DNA of 64,000 bases from an uncultured Flavobacteriales bacterium (GCA_913046365.1 CAJWRM010000006.1:18561-82560), one strand, 5' to 3'; positions 17,736-27,639 are shown, counted from the first letter of the stretch. Translations and numbers: made by a program. Notes: generated by a model from the sequence alone, not told the origin.

Positions 17736-18490
17736 TTCAATCTATTTAAAAATGATTCTTCTTTCGATTTCGGAATAAAAAGATAATCCCCTTCTTCGTT
17801 CTGTACACCATCTTCTTTTATGACTTCATGATTCGAAATTCCGTACTGAACGTATTCCAGTGCAGTAAAAAATTTTATAAAGTCATTTAGGTTTTTCTGT
17901 GAAATTTCTATTTGAACAATTGGAAGGTGTCTAATAAGTGCAGGTTTTAGTGCTTGAAAAACGATCCATTCATAGCCTTCAATGTCACATTTGATATAAT
18001 CTAGTTTTGGTTCGCCCTCAATGAGGGATAGTGGGTTTACAATTCGAACCTCTTGTGTTCTTTCATTTGAAGTTGTTTTTTCCTTAGAAACATATGGAAG
18101 ACCTGTGCGAATCATTCCATCTTGCATTGGAAGTACCATTGTTACTGTTCCCGATTCCTTTCCTAGAGCTACATTGTGAAGCGTTACATTTTTTTTGTTT
18201 CCTAAAAAATGAGTCAACACATTAAAATACTGGGGTAAAGGTTCGACGCAAATAACTTTTCCCTTTGAGGTGATTCTTGAGAATGTTTTTGCGAAATAGC
18301 CGAGATTTGCACCAATATCTAGAACAATATCATCCTCTTTTATAAATGACTTAACCTTATAATGGTACTTGAATTTCTGATCACCCTTTAAAAGTCCGGT
18401 ATCTAAAAAGATATAAAAGCTACGATGCAATAATTTTAGATAGCTTTTCTCACTTAATATTGAAAACAGGAATTTTTTAATGGCTTTCAT
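17732..18490 (-). CDS. FkbM-family methyltransferase
   Basis: SAM-dependent methyltransferase, probably acting on a polysaccharide or glycolipid sugar. 252 residues from the ATG at 18490; a GTG two codons earlier is the alternative. SAM-binding motif I is VLDIGANLGYFA, followed by VICVEPLPQY and NVALGKESGTVTM. LDYIKCDIEGYEW is the signature FkbM segment near the metal or substrate site. Coupled to the downstream lipoprotein gene by a 4-nt overlap. Confidence 0.88.
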   Translation of the reverse strand: MKAIKKFLFSILSEKSYLKLLHRSFYIFLDTGLLKGDQKFKYHYKVKSFIKEDDIVLDIGANLGYFAKTFSRITSKGKVICVEPLPQYFNVLTHFLGNKKNVTLHNVALGKESGTVTMVLPMQDGMIRTGLPYVSKEKTTSNERTQEVRIVNPLSLIEGEPKLDYIKCDIEGYEWIVFQALKPALIRHLPIVQIEISQKNLNDFIKFFTALEYVQYGISNHEVIKEDGVQNEEGDYLFIPKSKEESFLNRLK

Positions 18491-18709
18491 GAACACGAAA
18501 GTATCAAAAAAAGAACTTTACACTCTCTTTAAAACAAGACAAATTATTAGTGGGTGAATTACAAATTGGTATTTTTAAAACGTGAAATTGAAACTTTTTC
18601 ATTTTCAATGTTCCCAATTTCGTCTGTTTAAGATAAATTGGATTTGTATATGCCTAGACCTGCCGGAAGAGAATCCCGGTTTTTTTAAATACAAATTATG
18701 TGAACTAAT

Positions 18710-19144
18710 ATGAAGATTGTAGAGCTAAAAACAAAAGAAGAATTGTTAATGGGTTATTCCCTTTTAACAGAGTTGTATCCCGACTTATCACATTTAGAAT
18801 ATGAAAAACAGCTTGAGGTTATGTTGCCTAATAATTATTCTATGCTTGCCGTATATGAAGAAAACGACATTATTGGCCTGAGTGGCGTTTGGCTGGGTCA
18901 TAAGCTTTGGTGTGGTAAGTATTTGGAACTTGATAATGTTGTTGTAGCAGAGGATTTTCGTTCTCGAGGAGTTGGAGGAATGTTATTTGATTATGCCAAA
19001 AAACTTGCGAAGAAAAATGCCTGTACTTCTATCGGTCTAGATGCTTTTACTTACAACCATGCTGCACACAAGTTCTTTTTTAAAGAAGATTTTATTGTGA
19101 AGGGGTATCATTTCGTGCATGTACTTGACGAGAATAAGCTTTGA
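18710..19144 (+). CDS. GNAT-family N-acetyltransferase
   Basis: 144 residues. The acetyl-CoA-binding motif A is VVVAEDFRSRGVGGMLFDYA, with the R-x-x-G-x-G/A loop, preceded by the beta strand YLELDNVVV and followed by CTSIGLDAFTYNHAAHKFF (motif B, with a typical A-x-x-F-Y/F end). The acceptor cannot be told from sequence. It is convergent with the helicase gene, whose stop lies 6 bp away. Confidence 0.88.
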   Translation: MKIVELKTKEELLMGYSLLTELYPDLSHLEYEKQLEVMLPNNYSMLAVYEENDIIGLSGVWLGHKLWCGKYLELDNVVVAEDFRSRGVGGMLFDYAKKLAKKNACTSIGLDAFTYNHAAHKFFFKEDFIVKGYHFVHVLDENKL

Positions 19145-19149
19145 TATTT

Positions 19150-21435
19150 CTATTGAATTATTTCAAGATTCGCAAAGCGAAGTAATATAGTTTTACTTCC
19201 ATGGTGCGGGAAAAATATCGTTGCTTTTTGATCTGCTCCGGTTCCTTCCACATGCGTTACTTTTCCTTTGCCAAATCGTTCGTGCTGAACATTGTAACCT
19301 ACCTTTATCTCATTATTGCCAATATTTGATTGATTGCCTGATGCCTGTGCTCGTTTTACATCCTTTAGTGAACGCAGATTTCCGGGAAGGGGAGCGCCAA
19401 GGTTTTTATTTAACCCTCCAGTTCTAGGAGCTTGAAGTTTATTTCCAAAAGCACTTCTTCCAATACTTTGCTTTACAGTATTAAAAGAAAGATAGCTTGG
19501 GTCAATTTCGTCCAAAAATCGAGAGGGTTCGCAGCTAATAGCTTGACCCCATAAAAATCTGGAACTCGCATATGAGATTGTACATGAATGCATGGCGCGA
19601 GTGACCGCGACATAGAACAACCGTCTTTCCTCTTCAAGGTCAGATCTTGACTGAAGCGACATTTGAGAGGGGAATAGGTTTTCCTCAAGTCCAACAAGAT
19701 ATACATTTGGAAATTCAAGTCCCTTGCTTGAGTGAATCGTCATGAGGGAAACATGGTTTTTTTCTTCAGGTTTATCTTGGTCGGCGTCTGTGAGTAATGC
19801 AACCTCAAGCATAAAGTCAGCCAATGTTTTTACCGAATCGTCTTCATTGGAATTTACAAATTCTTGAATACCTCCGAGTAGCTCTTCTATATTTTGAAAG
19901 CGCTCTACTTCTTCCGGGCCTTTGTTTTTTTCATTTATCAGCTCGCGCATGATACCAGATGCTTTGGCAATCCGTTCTGCAAGTGTAAATGCATCTTTTT
20001 CATTTACTTCTGCTTGAAAGCTCTTTATCATGGTAACGAATTCTCCAATTCTTGCTTGTGTACCACGATTGATTTCTACAGGGTATTTTTGGAAATTCGA
20101 AATGACCTCCCAAATACTTGTGCTGTATTTATTGGCGGCAACAATTAGCTTTTCAATACTTGTCTTTCCAATCGCCCGTCTCGGGTAATTGATGACTCTT
20201 TTTAAGGCCTCTTCATCATTTGGATTTGCCGATAAACGAAAGTAGGCGAGTAGGTCTTTTATTTCTTTTCGTTGGTAGAATGATAGACCTCCATACACTT
20301 TATACGGTATATTAAGCTTCCTGAGTGACTCCTCGAAGCTTCTAGACTGCCTATTCGTTCTATACAGTATAGCGAAATCATTATATGACCCACCAGACTT
20401 TTGTTTGTCAAATATCTTTGCTGAAATTGCTCTTCCTTCCTCGTTATCAGTCAATGTTCTGATTACTTCTAGTTTATCCCCAGTTTGGTTGTCCGTCCAT
20501 ACCTTCTTGTGAATTTGATCTTTGTTGTTCTTGATGACACTATTTGCTGCTTCTACAATATTTTTGGTACTTCTGTAGTTCTGTTCTAGCTTAAATAATG
20601 AAAAATCAGGATAGTCCTTTTTGAAGTTTAGTATGTTTTCGATATTCGCTCCTCTAAATGAGTAGATACTTTGGGCATCATCCCCAACAACGCAAATGTT
20701 TTCATATGCCGCCGCTAGCTGTTTAATAATAAGGTATTGTGCGAAATTAGTATCCTGGTACTCATCCACAAGAATGTACTTAAATTTATGCTGATAGTAA
20801 TGGAGTACATCAGGGAAGTCTCGAAGGAGAATATTTGTATAGTATAATAAATCATCAAAATCCATTGCTCCTGACCTTTGGCATCGATTCATATAGCTTG
20901 TATATATTCGTCCCATCTCAGGTCGTCTTGATTGCTTATCTTCTAGTTTTATTTCTGGATTATCGTTGTAATCTTCTGGGGATATCAGATTGTTCTTGGC
21001 CGTGGATATTCTACCAAATACTTGACTTGGCTTATAGGTTTTATCATCTAGGTTAAAGCCTTTTATAAGATCTTTTATCAGGCTTTTAGAGTCCTGTGTG
21101 TCGTATATGGTGAAATTGCTCGGGAAACCTATTCTATCTGCATTGAAACGAAGAATCTTTGAAAAAACCGAATGGAAGGTTCCCATGGTTATATTCTTTG
21201 CTTCATGTCCCCCCGCTATTGAGCTGATTCTTTCGGTCATTTCTTTTGCAGCTTTATTGGTGAAGGTAAGTGCAAGGATATTAAATGGATCAATATTGTT
21301 CTCCATCATGTGGGCAATGCGGTACGTCAAGACCCTTGTTTTTCCTGAGCCTGCTCCGGCGATAACCATAGCAGCTCCGTACATATGTTTTGCTGCTACC
21401 TTTTGGCTCTCGTTTAGTTCATTCAGAAAATCCAT
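19150..21435 (-). CDS. UvrD/PcrA-type superfamily 1 DNA helicase
   Basis: ATP-driven 3'-5' helicase of DNA repair and replication. 761 residues from the ATG at 21435, giving MDFLNELNESQKVAA; the longer in-frame form adds 24 hydrophobic residues not expected of this family. Walker A AGAGSGKT is at 26-33, motif II is VDEYQDTN, motif III GDDAQSIYSFRGA, motif IV LEQNYRS, motif V LMTIHSSKGLEFPNVYLVG and motif VI FYVAVTRA. The C-terminal YNVQHERFGKGKVTHVEG is the RNA-polymerase-interacting Tudor-like fold seen in PcrA. Either uvrD or pcrA would be acceptable as a name. Confidence 0.93.
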   Translation of the reverse strand: MDFLNELNESQKVAAKHMYGAAMVIAGAGSGKTRVLTYRIAHMMENNIDPFNILALTFTNKAAKEMTERISSIAGGHEAKNITMGTFHSVFSKILRFNADRIGFPSNFTIYDTQDSKSLIKDLIKGFNLDDKTYKPSQVFGRISTAKNNLISPEDYNDNPEIKLEDKQSRRPEMGRIYTSYMNRCQRSGAMDFDDLLYYTNILLRDFPDVLHYYQHKFKYILVDEYQDTNFAQYLIIKQLAAAYENICVVGDDAQSIYSFRGANIENILNFKKDYPDFSLFKLEQNYRSTKNIVEAANSVIKNNKDQIHKKVWTDNQTGDKLEVIRTLTDNEEGRAISAKIFDKQKSGGSYNDFAILYRTNRQSRSFEESLRKLNIPYKVYGGLSFYQRKEIKDLLAYFRLSANPNDEEALKRVINYPRRAIGKTSIEKLIVAANKYSTSIWEVISNFQKYPVEINRGTQARIGEFVTMIKSFQAEVNEKDAFTLAERIAKASGIMRELINEKNKGPEEVERFQNIEELLGGIQEFVNSNEDDSVKTLADFMLEVALLTDADQDKPEEKNHVSLMTIHSSKGLEFPNVYLVGLEENLFPSQMSLQSRSDLEEERRLFYVAVTRAMHSCTISYASSRFLWGQAISCEPSRFLDEIDPSYLSFNTVKQSIGRSAFGNKLQAPRTGGLNKNLGAPLPGNLRSLKDVKRAQASGNQSNIGNNEIKVGYNVQHERFGKGKVTHVEGTGADQKATIFFPHHGSKTILLRFANLEIIQ

Positions 21436-21560
21436 GAAAAATGCTTTGTACAAATCTAAGTATTCAGATATTGAATTGAAAGTGTAAAAGATGAGAAAAG
21501 AAGACAACTTTTGAACAATAAAATGATTTGGATAATCTAAAGATTGTATAGCTTTATAGA

Positions 21561-21911
21561 ATGAAAAAAGTTATTATTTACCATAACAATAGATGTTCAA
21601 AAAGCCGCCAAGCACTTTCCTTACTCAATGAAGGAAATATCGACATTGAGGTTGTTCAATATATCAATGATCCTATCTCAAAGGAATCGCTTAAATTATT
21701 ATTAAAAAAATTAGGATACACTGCCGATCAGTTGTTACGGAAAAACGAGCAAGTATATAAAGACTTGGTCAAAGGTAAAAGCTTAACACAAGATGCGCTT
21801 ATTGATTTAATGCTCATGAATCCAAAGCTTATCGAGCGTCCAATTGTGGTATCCGAGAACGAAGCTTTTGTAGCAAGACCGCCGGAACTCGTGAAAGGTT
21901 TGTTTAAATAA
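21561..21911 (+). CDS. arsC: Glutaredoxin-type arsenate reductase
   Basis: Reduces arsenate to arsenite with a single catalytic cysteine and glutathione/glutaredoxin-like donors. 116 residues with HNNRCSKSRQ (Cys12). The three arginines that bind the oxyanion in plasmid R773 ArsC (Arg60, Arg94, Arg107) have counterparts here at Arg60, Arg93 (in ERPIV) and Arg106 (in ARPPE). No arsR, arsB or acr3 gene is nearby, so it may be a chromosomal paralogue with a general role. Stand-alone gene, divergent from the helicase gene. Confidence 0.88.
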   Translation: MKKVIIYHNNRCSKSRQALSLLNEGNIDIEVVQYINDPISKESLKLLLKKLGYTADQLLRKNEQVYKDLVKGKSLTQDALIDLMLMNPKLIERPIVVSENEAFVARPPELVKGLFK

Positions 21912-22018
21912 GCTTATAAGGATAATGTTTTCTGCTTGTAAGTCTAAAAAGTTTAGGATATTATTCTTTTTTTGATTCCACCTCATTATTTCAATTATCT
22001 TTGACTGCTATTTGATTC

Positions 22019-22402
22019 ATGAAGTTAGAAACAATATATCTTAAGGCGAATACGCCATTTTCTAAAGCCATTGAGACCTGGTGTTCTGCTAATGCTAATG
22101 AAGTTGTTCAGACCAAAGAGCGTTATGAGCTTTCAATAGAAAATTTTGATTCATTACTTATCGTAAGTGAGAATCAGTCTATTTCTAAAGAGAATTGGAG
22201 CCTTAAATCTTTATTTGATCAAAATCAAAAATCGACCTATAGAATAGATATCAATGGAACGCTAAATGTTTCAATAGTTAACCTGAAGCTATGGTTGCAC
22301 TCAAATAAAGCCAAGAATTTATTGGTTGTTGGTAAAGATGAGATTATTAAAAACGAAAATTTAGATCGTTTCTTAGGTAAACTTAATGAGCTTAAGCTCT
22401 AA
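22019..22402 (+). CDS. Hypothetical protein
   Basis: 127 residues and no family recognised. Mixed alpha/beta composition without signal peptide or membrane helix. The pattern of strands and a central polar stretch (LLIVSENQSISKENWSLKSLF) looks like a small globular cytoplasmic protein. Its last 11 nt overlap the 3' end of the convergent pheT gene. The frame is intact, with codon use like its neighbours, so I take it as real. Confidence 0.6.
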   Translation: MKLETIYLKANTPFSKAIETWCSANANEVVQTKERYELSIENFDSLLIVSENQSISKENWSLKSLFDQNQKSTYRIDINGTLNVSIVNLKLWLHSNKAKNLLVVGKDEIIKNENLDRFLGKLNELKL

Positions 22403-24806
22403 GCTCAGCTCCTAATTCATTTTTAAGCTTTATTCTAATTTGTTCCATAATTGGATCTACAGTTCCGTCTTTAAGCGTCTCGTTATCATCTTGAAACATA
22501 AAAGATACGGCATAAGACTTTTTGCCTTTTGGCAGTTTGTCTCCTTCATAAACGTCAAACAATGAAATATCCTTGATTAGCTTTTTGCTTGCAGCATATC
22601 CCAACTTTTCAATTTCCGCGTATTCAATGTGCTCATCAAGTATTAGCGAAAAGTCCCGTCTTACAAAGAAAGTCTTAGGGAGCTCTTTGAAACTAATGCT
22701 AGAATTACTGTATTTTAAAAGCTTATCCCAATTGCATAAGGCGATAAAAACTTTTGTTTTTATACCTGCTTTTTTACAATAGGTTAAACTTGCTTGACCG
22801 AATTCTATAAGTGTTTCTTTTCCTAATGTATACTGATAGCTCCGTTCAAAGAATCTTTGTTCATTGGCTCCTTCTTTTATTCTTAACTTAATTCCAAGCT
22901 TTGCCATTAAAGCTTCACAGCTTTGCTTAAGGTTAAAGAAGTTTAAGGTTTTGGTGGTGTTTTGCCATGATAGGTCGTCAGTTTTTCCACACAATGCAAA
23001 AGCGAGCTCTCTCGTTTCTATGAATTGATCGTTAGCGACATAATAAGATTTTCCAAATTCAAATAGCCTTTGTACTTGTTGCTGACGGTTTTGGTTATAC
23101 GCGAGGTTTTCTAACAAACCAAAATAAAGAGATTTGCGCATTGTATGCAACTCTTTACTTAGTGGGTTCAATATTTCCACACTCTTCATTTCGCTTTCTG
23201 GAAGATCGTTTCTTCTCAATGAATTATTCATGACCTCATTAAAGCCATTTGCTACGAACCATTCTGAAGTTGTTCTTTGCAGGTTTTCTATGTTTTTTGA
23301 ATCTTCTACTGGAAAAGAAATATTCCATTTTTTTGGAAGTTCAACCTTATTGAAGCCGTAAATTCTTAAAATCTCTTCAAGAATATCTTCAGGCCTTGTT
23401 ACATCTATACGGTATTGAGGTACAGTAGATTGTATGTGATTATTTGAACCTATTTTACATTTAAAATCAAGGCTTTCGAGGATAGAGATTACTTCCTTTG
23501 TTTTCAAAGCTGTCCCGAGTCTTTGGTTTAAGAAATCAATCGAAAAGATTACTTTTTTTTCTGATGCATCAAATTCATCTACAAGCTCAGGTTTCATTGT
23601 AAGTTTGGCTCCAGTGATCTCCTTTATAATGGAAATAGCGCGGTTCATTGCGTCTTCTGTGAAGGAGGGGTCAACCCCTCGCTCAAATCGGAAGCTTGCA
23701 TCCGTTTGGATAGCGTGTGCTTTGGATGTTTTACGAACTGATGTTGCATTAAATATAGCGGACTCTAGAAATATACTTTTAGTGTTTTCTGAAACTCCCG
23801 AATCTAAACCTCCAAAAACGCCTGCAATACATAGGTTTTTGCCCTCGCTTGTAATCATCAATTCTTCTCCGTTTAACTTTCTTTCTATACCATCTAAGGT
23901 TTTGAAAGAGCAGCCTTTGTCGGCTTTCTTTACTGTGATATTGTCACCTAATTTACTTCTGTCAAATGCGTGCATTGGTGTTCCATATTCATACATGACG
24001 AAGTTAGTCACGTCGACCACGTTATTCACAGGGTCGAGACCGATCGATTTGAGCCTGTTCTTTAACCATTTTGGAGATTCTTTAACCTCAACATCGTAGA
24101 GAATGGCTCCAATATATCTAGGGCATAGCGCCGTATCTTCTATATTTATTTTGATCTTGTCAGTATCTTTATTATCTGAATTTACAACCTCTATATCAGG
24201 AAGTCGAATACTCAAGTTTTGATTTTCATGAAAATTGAGGAAAGCCTTAAGGTCTCGCGCTACACCAATGTGTCCCATGGCATCGCATCTATTGGGTGTT
24301 AGTCCTATTTCCAGCTGAAAGTCAGTGTACAGGTCATAATATGCTGCTGCTCGTGTGGCAACAGGGACCTCATTCGGAAGAATTAAAATACCTTCATGAG
24401 AATTTCCCATGCCAATTTCATCCTCAGCGCAAATCATACCGAATGATTCGACACCTCTAATTTTTGCTTTCTTTATTTTGAATGTATCTCCTTCATTCGG
24501 ATAAAGGTTTGTACCCACTGTTGCGACAAGTACCTTTTGTCCTTTGCCTACATTGGGCGCTCCACAAACAATTTGAACCGTTTCGTTTCCGAGATTTACC
24601 TCCGTGACCTTTAAACGATCTGCATCAGGATGCGGTTCACAGGAGATTACTTCTCCAACAACAACACCGTCGAGACCGCCTTGAATTTCCTCAAACTTAT
24701 GAAGCCCCTCTATTTCCAATCCCGTATCCGTTAGGATTTCAGAGGTTCTCTCTGGAGTCAGATCGAAATCTAAATAGCTTTTTAGCCAATTGAATGAAAT
24801 TTTCAT
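22392..24806 (-). CDS. pheT: Phenylalanine-tRNA ligase beta subunit
   Basis: Beta chain of the alpha2-beta2 PheRS that charges tRNA-Phe. 804 residues, normal length. N-terminal tRNA-binding domain at about 40-150 (VVVGEVISCEPHPDADRLKV, IVCGAPNVGKGQKV), then the B3/4 editing domain (RYIGAILYDV, MYEYGTPMHAFD), the B5 domain (around EKKVIFSIDFLNQRLG), the catalytic-like core (TSEWFVANGFNEVMNNSL), and the C-terminal FDX-ACB anticodon domain (FVRRDFSLILDEHIEY). pheS is not in the window, so the two subunits are encoded apart. Confidence 0.97.
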   Translation of the reverse strand: MKISFNWLKSYLDFDLTPERTSEILTDTGLEIEGLHKFEEIQGGLDGVVVGEVISCEPHPDADRLKVTEVNLGNETVQIVCGAPNVGKGQKVLVATVGTNLYPNEGDTFKIKKAKIRGVESFGMICAEDEIGMGNSHEGILILPNEVPVATRAAAYYDLYTDFQLEIGLTPNRCDAMGHIGVARDLKAFLNFHENQNLSIRLPDIEVVNSDNKDTDKIKINIEDTALCPRYIGAILYDVEVKESPKWLKNRLKSIGLDPVNNVVDVTNFVMYEYGTPMHAFDRSKLGDNITVKKADKGCSFKTLDGIERKLNGEELMITSEGKNLCIAGVFGGLDSGVSENTKSIFLESAIFNATSVRKTSKAHAIQTDASFRFERGVDPSFTEDAMNRAISIIKEITGAKLTMKPELVDEFDASEKKVIFSIDFLNQRLGTALKTKEVISILESLDFKCKIGSNNHIQSTVPQYRIDVTRPEDILEEILRIYGFNKVELPKKWNISFPVEDSKNIENLQRTTSEWFVANGFNEVMNNSLRRNDLPESEMKSVEILNPLSKELHTMRKSLYFGLLENLAYNQNRQQQVQRLFEFGKSYYVANDQFIETRELAFALCGKTDDLSWQNTTKTLNFFNLKQSCEALMAKLGIKLRIKEGANEQRFFERSYQYTLGKETLIEFGQASLTYCKKAGIKTKVFIALCNWDKLLKYSNSSISFKELPKTFFVRRDFSLILDEHIEYAEIEKLGYAASKKLIKDISLFDVYEGDKLPKGKKSYAVSFMFQDDNETLKDGTVDPIMEQIRIKLKNELGAELRA

Positions 24807-24861
24807 GTCACAAGGTATTTGATTGCGAATTTATTAATTCTGAAGCAATCTTGTTCATTGA

Positions 24862-25875
24862 TTATAGAATATTCACCTCTCTTTCTAAGTGTACATCAAA
24901 TTTATTTGCCACGTCTTCAATAATTTGATCCGATAGGCTTAGTATTTCTTTTCCTTTTGCATTCTTATAGTTCACAAGAACTAAGGCTTGTTTCTTATGC
25001 ACACCGTAGCGACCTTCAAAGGTTTTTCCTTTCCATCCTGCCTTTTCTATGAGCCAACCTGCTGCAAGTTTCGATTCATTGTTTGGAGCATCGTAGTGAG
25101 GAATATTCGGGTGCTTTTCAAGAAGTATTTGTAAAGTTTTTTGTGGAACGACTGGATTCTTAAAAAAACTCCCTGCATTTCCAATTTCTTGTGGGTCTGG
25201 AAGTTTGGATTGACGTATCGATATAACAGCATTACTCACATCCCTGATTGTGGGGTTTGTGATTTCCATCTTCTGGAGCTCGCTCTCAATGGCTCCGTAA
25301 GAAGTATTCAGCTTATGTTGGTTTTTACTGAGTCTAAACGCAACATGACATATAATAAATTCACCTTTCAAATTACGTTTAAAAACGCTTTCACGATAAC
25401 CAAAAGCACAATCCGTTTTGTAAAATCGTTTTACTTTTCCCGTTTCAATATGAACGGCATCTAAATATTCAAATACATCTTTTATTTCAACTCCATATGC
25501 ACCAATATTTTGCATTGGGCTTGCACCTATATTTCCTGGAATTAAACTGAGGTTTTCGACACCACCATAATTCATATCAATACATTTAAGCACGAATGAA
25601 TGCCAATTCATGCCTGCGCCAGCCTCAATAACAATCGAGGTGCTGTTTTCTTCAATTGTTTTAAACCCAAGGATTTCATTTTTTAGTACTATTCCATTAT
25701 AATCCTTAGTGAATAAGATATTACTTCCACCTCCAAGTATGAATAGAGGTAAGCTTGCTTTTTGATGCAACAACTGTTTTAAATTTTTCACACTATCAAA
25801 TCGAGCATAATATGCCGTAGACACTTCTATGCCGAAGGTGTTATATGGTTTTAAAGAAGTGTTCTTATCAAGCAT
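24862..25875 (-). CDS. murB: UDP-N-acetylenolpyruvoylglucosamine reductase
   Basis: FAD enzyme that reduces UDP-GlcNAc-enolpyruvate to UDP-MurNAc for peptidoglycan. 337 residues, the length of type I (E. coli-like) MurB. FAD-binding: LFILGGGSNILFT near the N-terminus and LSLIPGNIGASPMQNIGAYG. The catalytic Ser lies in GNAGSFFKNP, and the C-terminal KKQALVLVN and a Glu near the end (HLEREVNIL) complete the site. A TAnnTTTG box ends only 4 nt before the ATG, so the mRNA may have almost no leader. Confidence 0.95.
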   Translation of the reverse strand: MLDKNTSLKPYNTFGIEVSTAYYARFDSVKNLKQLLHQKASLPLFILGGGSNILFTKDYNGIVLKNEILGFKTIEENSTSIVIEAGAGMNWHSFVLKCIDMNYGGVENLSLIPGNIGASPMQNIGAYGVEIKDVFEYLDAVHIETGKVKRFYKTDCAFGYRESVFKRNLKGEFIICHVAFRLSKNQHKLNTSYGAIESELQKMEITNPTIRDVSNAVISIRQSKLPDPQEIGNAGSFFKNPVVPQKTLQILLEKHPNIPHYDAPNNESKLAAGWLIEKAGWKGKTFEGRYGVHKKQALVLVNYKNAKGKEILSLSDQIIEDVANKFDVHLEREVNIL

Positions 25876-25879
25876 AGCT

Positions 25880-25887
25880 CAAATGTA
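25880..25887 (-). promoter_or_regulatory. -7 box immediately before murB
   Basis: TACATTTG on the minus strand fits TAnnTTTG; only 4 nt separate it from the murB ATG at 25875. If used, transcription would begin at or next to the start codon. No clear -33 element. Confidence 0.45.
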
Positions 25888-26007
25888 CATTCAAAAGTGA
25901 AAGCTCTTGGACCTTTACGAAAAAACATACTAACAATAAAACCTTAATTTGTCATCTTATTTGCTGTTAAAAAGAGTAAAAAAACCTTTCTACCTCCCAA
26001 GTGTTAC

Positions 26008-26015
26008 TATTTTTG
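26008..26015 (+). promoter_or_regulatory. Putative -7 box of the protease-fabF operon
   Basis: TATTTTTG fits TAnnTTTG, 31 nt upstream of the protease ATG. A weak TTTC at 25987-25990, 17 nt earlier, could serve as -33. Confidence 0.45.
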
Positions 26016-26046
26016 TCGATACGCGTTTTATATTTAAAGAACCTTT

Positions 26047-27639
26047 ATGAGATATTTTTCGATATTACTTCTATTCGTTTTGTCAAATACGGTTTATGCT
26101 CAATCCAATACCAACGGTCTTTCCACCTCTTTTAAATTTAAGGAGGTAATCGATAAAGTTTCTATGTATTATGTTGACTCTACTGATGATGAGGGCCTCA
26201 CCGAGACAGCTATTGTTGCTCTTCTCGAAGAGCTTGATCCACATTCCACCTATATTCCCGCGGATGAACTTCAAGCGGCTCAAACCTCTATTAATGGAAG
26301 CTTTGTGGGGGTTGGGATTCGCTTTCAGATTATGAAAGACACGCTTAATGTTGTAGCAACCATATCAGGAGGACCCGCAGAAAAGTTAGGCGTTTTGCCT
26401 GGAGATAAAATCGTAGTTGTAGATGAAGAAAATATCGCAGGAGTGGGTTTGCGCAACAGTGACGTTAGGGAAAAGCTCATGGGAGAGCTCGGGAGCAAAG
26501 TGAAAGTAGAAATTCAACGCAGGAATTCAAAGAAAAATTTGGTTTTCAATATTACCAGAGATAAAATCCCGGTTTTTTCAGTTGATTCATATTACATGGT
26601 GGATGACCAGACAGGTTATATCAAGCTAAATAGTTTTTCTCGCCGTTCTCATGAGGAGGTAAGAATGGCATTAAATGATTTAAAAAATCAAGGTATGCGC
26701 AATTTGATTTTTGATTTACAAGGAAATGGTGGAGGTTTGCTTGGCACGGCGCATCGGCTTGCTGACGAGTTTTTGTCAAATAATAAGCTCATTGTTTATT
26801 CTGAGGGCCGGGCACAGCCGCGCAATAATTTGCGCTCTGAATTTCGAGGTCTCTTTGAGAAAGGAAAATTGATTGTCCTGACGGATGAATATTCTGCGAG
26901 TGCAAGTGAGATTTTATCTGGTGCTATACAAGATTGGGATAGAGGATTAGTTGTAGGGAGAAGAACTTTTGGAAAGGGCTTGGTTCAGAGACCGATGGGG
27001 CTCAGCGATGGTTCTGAAATTCGACTGACCATTGCAAGGTACTATACACCATCGGGCCGATTCATACAGAAGCCTTATGATAACGTTGAGACCTATAGAA
27101 AAGATATTTCACAGCGATATTTAAATGGGGAGTTTGTGCATTCAGATTCTATCAAAATGCCTGATTCTTTAAAGTTTACAACGCTAATCACCAATAGAAC
27201 TGTTTTTGGTGGAGGCGGGATTATGCCAGATTTTTTTGTCCCCCTTGATACAAATGGGAATTCAGATTATTATTCTGATTTATTGAGAGGAGGGTTCTTA
27301 AATACGTTTTCATATTCATATACAGATGAAAACAGAAAGTCCCTTTTACAAAAGTATCCAAGCTTCAAAAATTTCAAGGAAGAGTTTAGCTGTGATGATG
27401 CATTCATGAAATCATTTTTCAGCTATGTAAGTAGAGAAGATGAAACACTAGAAAAAGATGAAGAAGAGTATAAAATCAGTGAAGAGGCGATTAAACTCAG
27501 ATTGAAGGCGTATTTGGCAAGAAACTTATGGAATACTAATGAGTTTTATCAAATCTATAACGACTCGAATGAGATTTTAAATCGAGCGATAGAAATTATA
27601 CAGAATAACGAATACGATAAAGTGAACCTAGATCGATAA
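26047..27639 (+). CDS. C-terminal processing protease (S41 family)
   Basis: Periplasmic serine protease of the CtpA/Prc type. 530 residues. Signal peptide about 1-19 (ending VYAQ). N-terminal helical part with LDPHSTYI, PDZ domain about 80-165 (GVGIRFQI, GPAEKLGVLPGDKIV), then the protease core. The Ser-Lys dyad is Ser285 in SASASE and Lys310 in FGKGLVQ, exactly 25 residues apart as in E. coli Prc (Ser452/Lys477), with Gln314 following. About 170 residues beyond the core form a C-terminal extension with acidic stretches. Its stop overlaps the fabF start by 1 nt. Confidence 0.93.
   Translation: MRYFSILLLFVLSNTVYAQSNTNGLSTSFKFKEVIDKVSMYYVDSTDDEGLTETAIVALLEELDPHSTYIPADELQAAQTSINGSFVGVGIRFQIMKDTLNVVATISGGPAEKLGVLPGDKIVVVDEENIAGVGLRNSDVREKLMGELGSKVKVEIQRRNSKKNLVFNITRDKIPVFSVDSYYMVDDQTGYIKLNSFSRRSHEEVRMALNDLKNQGMRNLIFDLQGNGGGLLGTAHRLADEFLSNNKLIVYSEGRAQPRNNLRSEFRGLFEKGKLIVLTDEYSASASEILSGAIQDWDRGLVVGRRTFGKGLVQRPMGLSDGSEIRLTIARYYTPSGRFIQKPYDNVETYRKDISQRYLNGEFVHSDSIKMPDSLKFTTLITNRTVFGGGGIMPDFFVPLDTNGNSDYYSDLLRGGFLNTFSYSYTDENRKSLLQKYPSFKNFKEEFSCDDAFMKSFFSYVSREDETLEKDEEEYKISEEAIKLRLKAYLARNLWNTNEFYQIYNDSNEILNRAIEIIQNNEYDKVNLDR

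Noticed and set aside
18600..18709. Possible terminator or structured RNA before the GNAT gene
   Set aside because: A CCGG...CCGG match before a T run is too short and cannot form a convincing stem.
21098..21487. 129-codon open frame on the plus strand
   Set aside because: Antisense to the N-terminal half of the UvrD-type helicase, including Walker A.
23605..24099. 164-codon open frame on the plus strand
   Set aside because: Fully antisense to pheT, no start context or family; a shadow of the real gene's codon bias.
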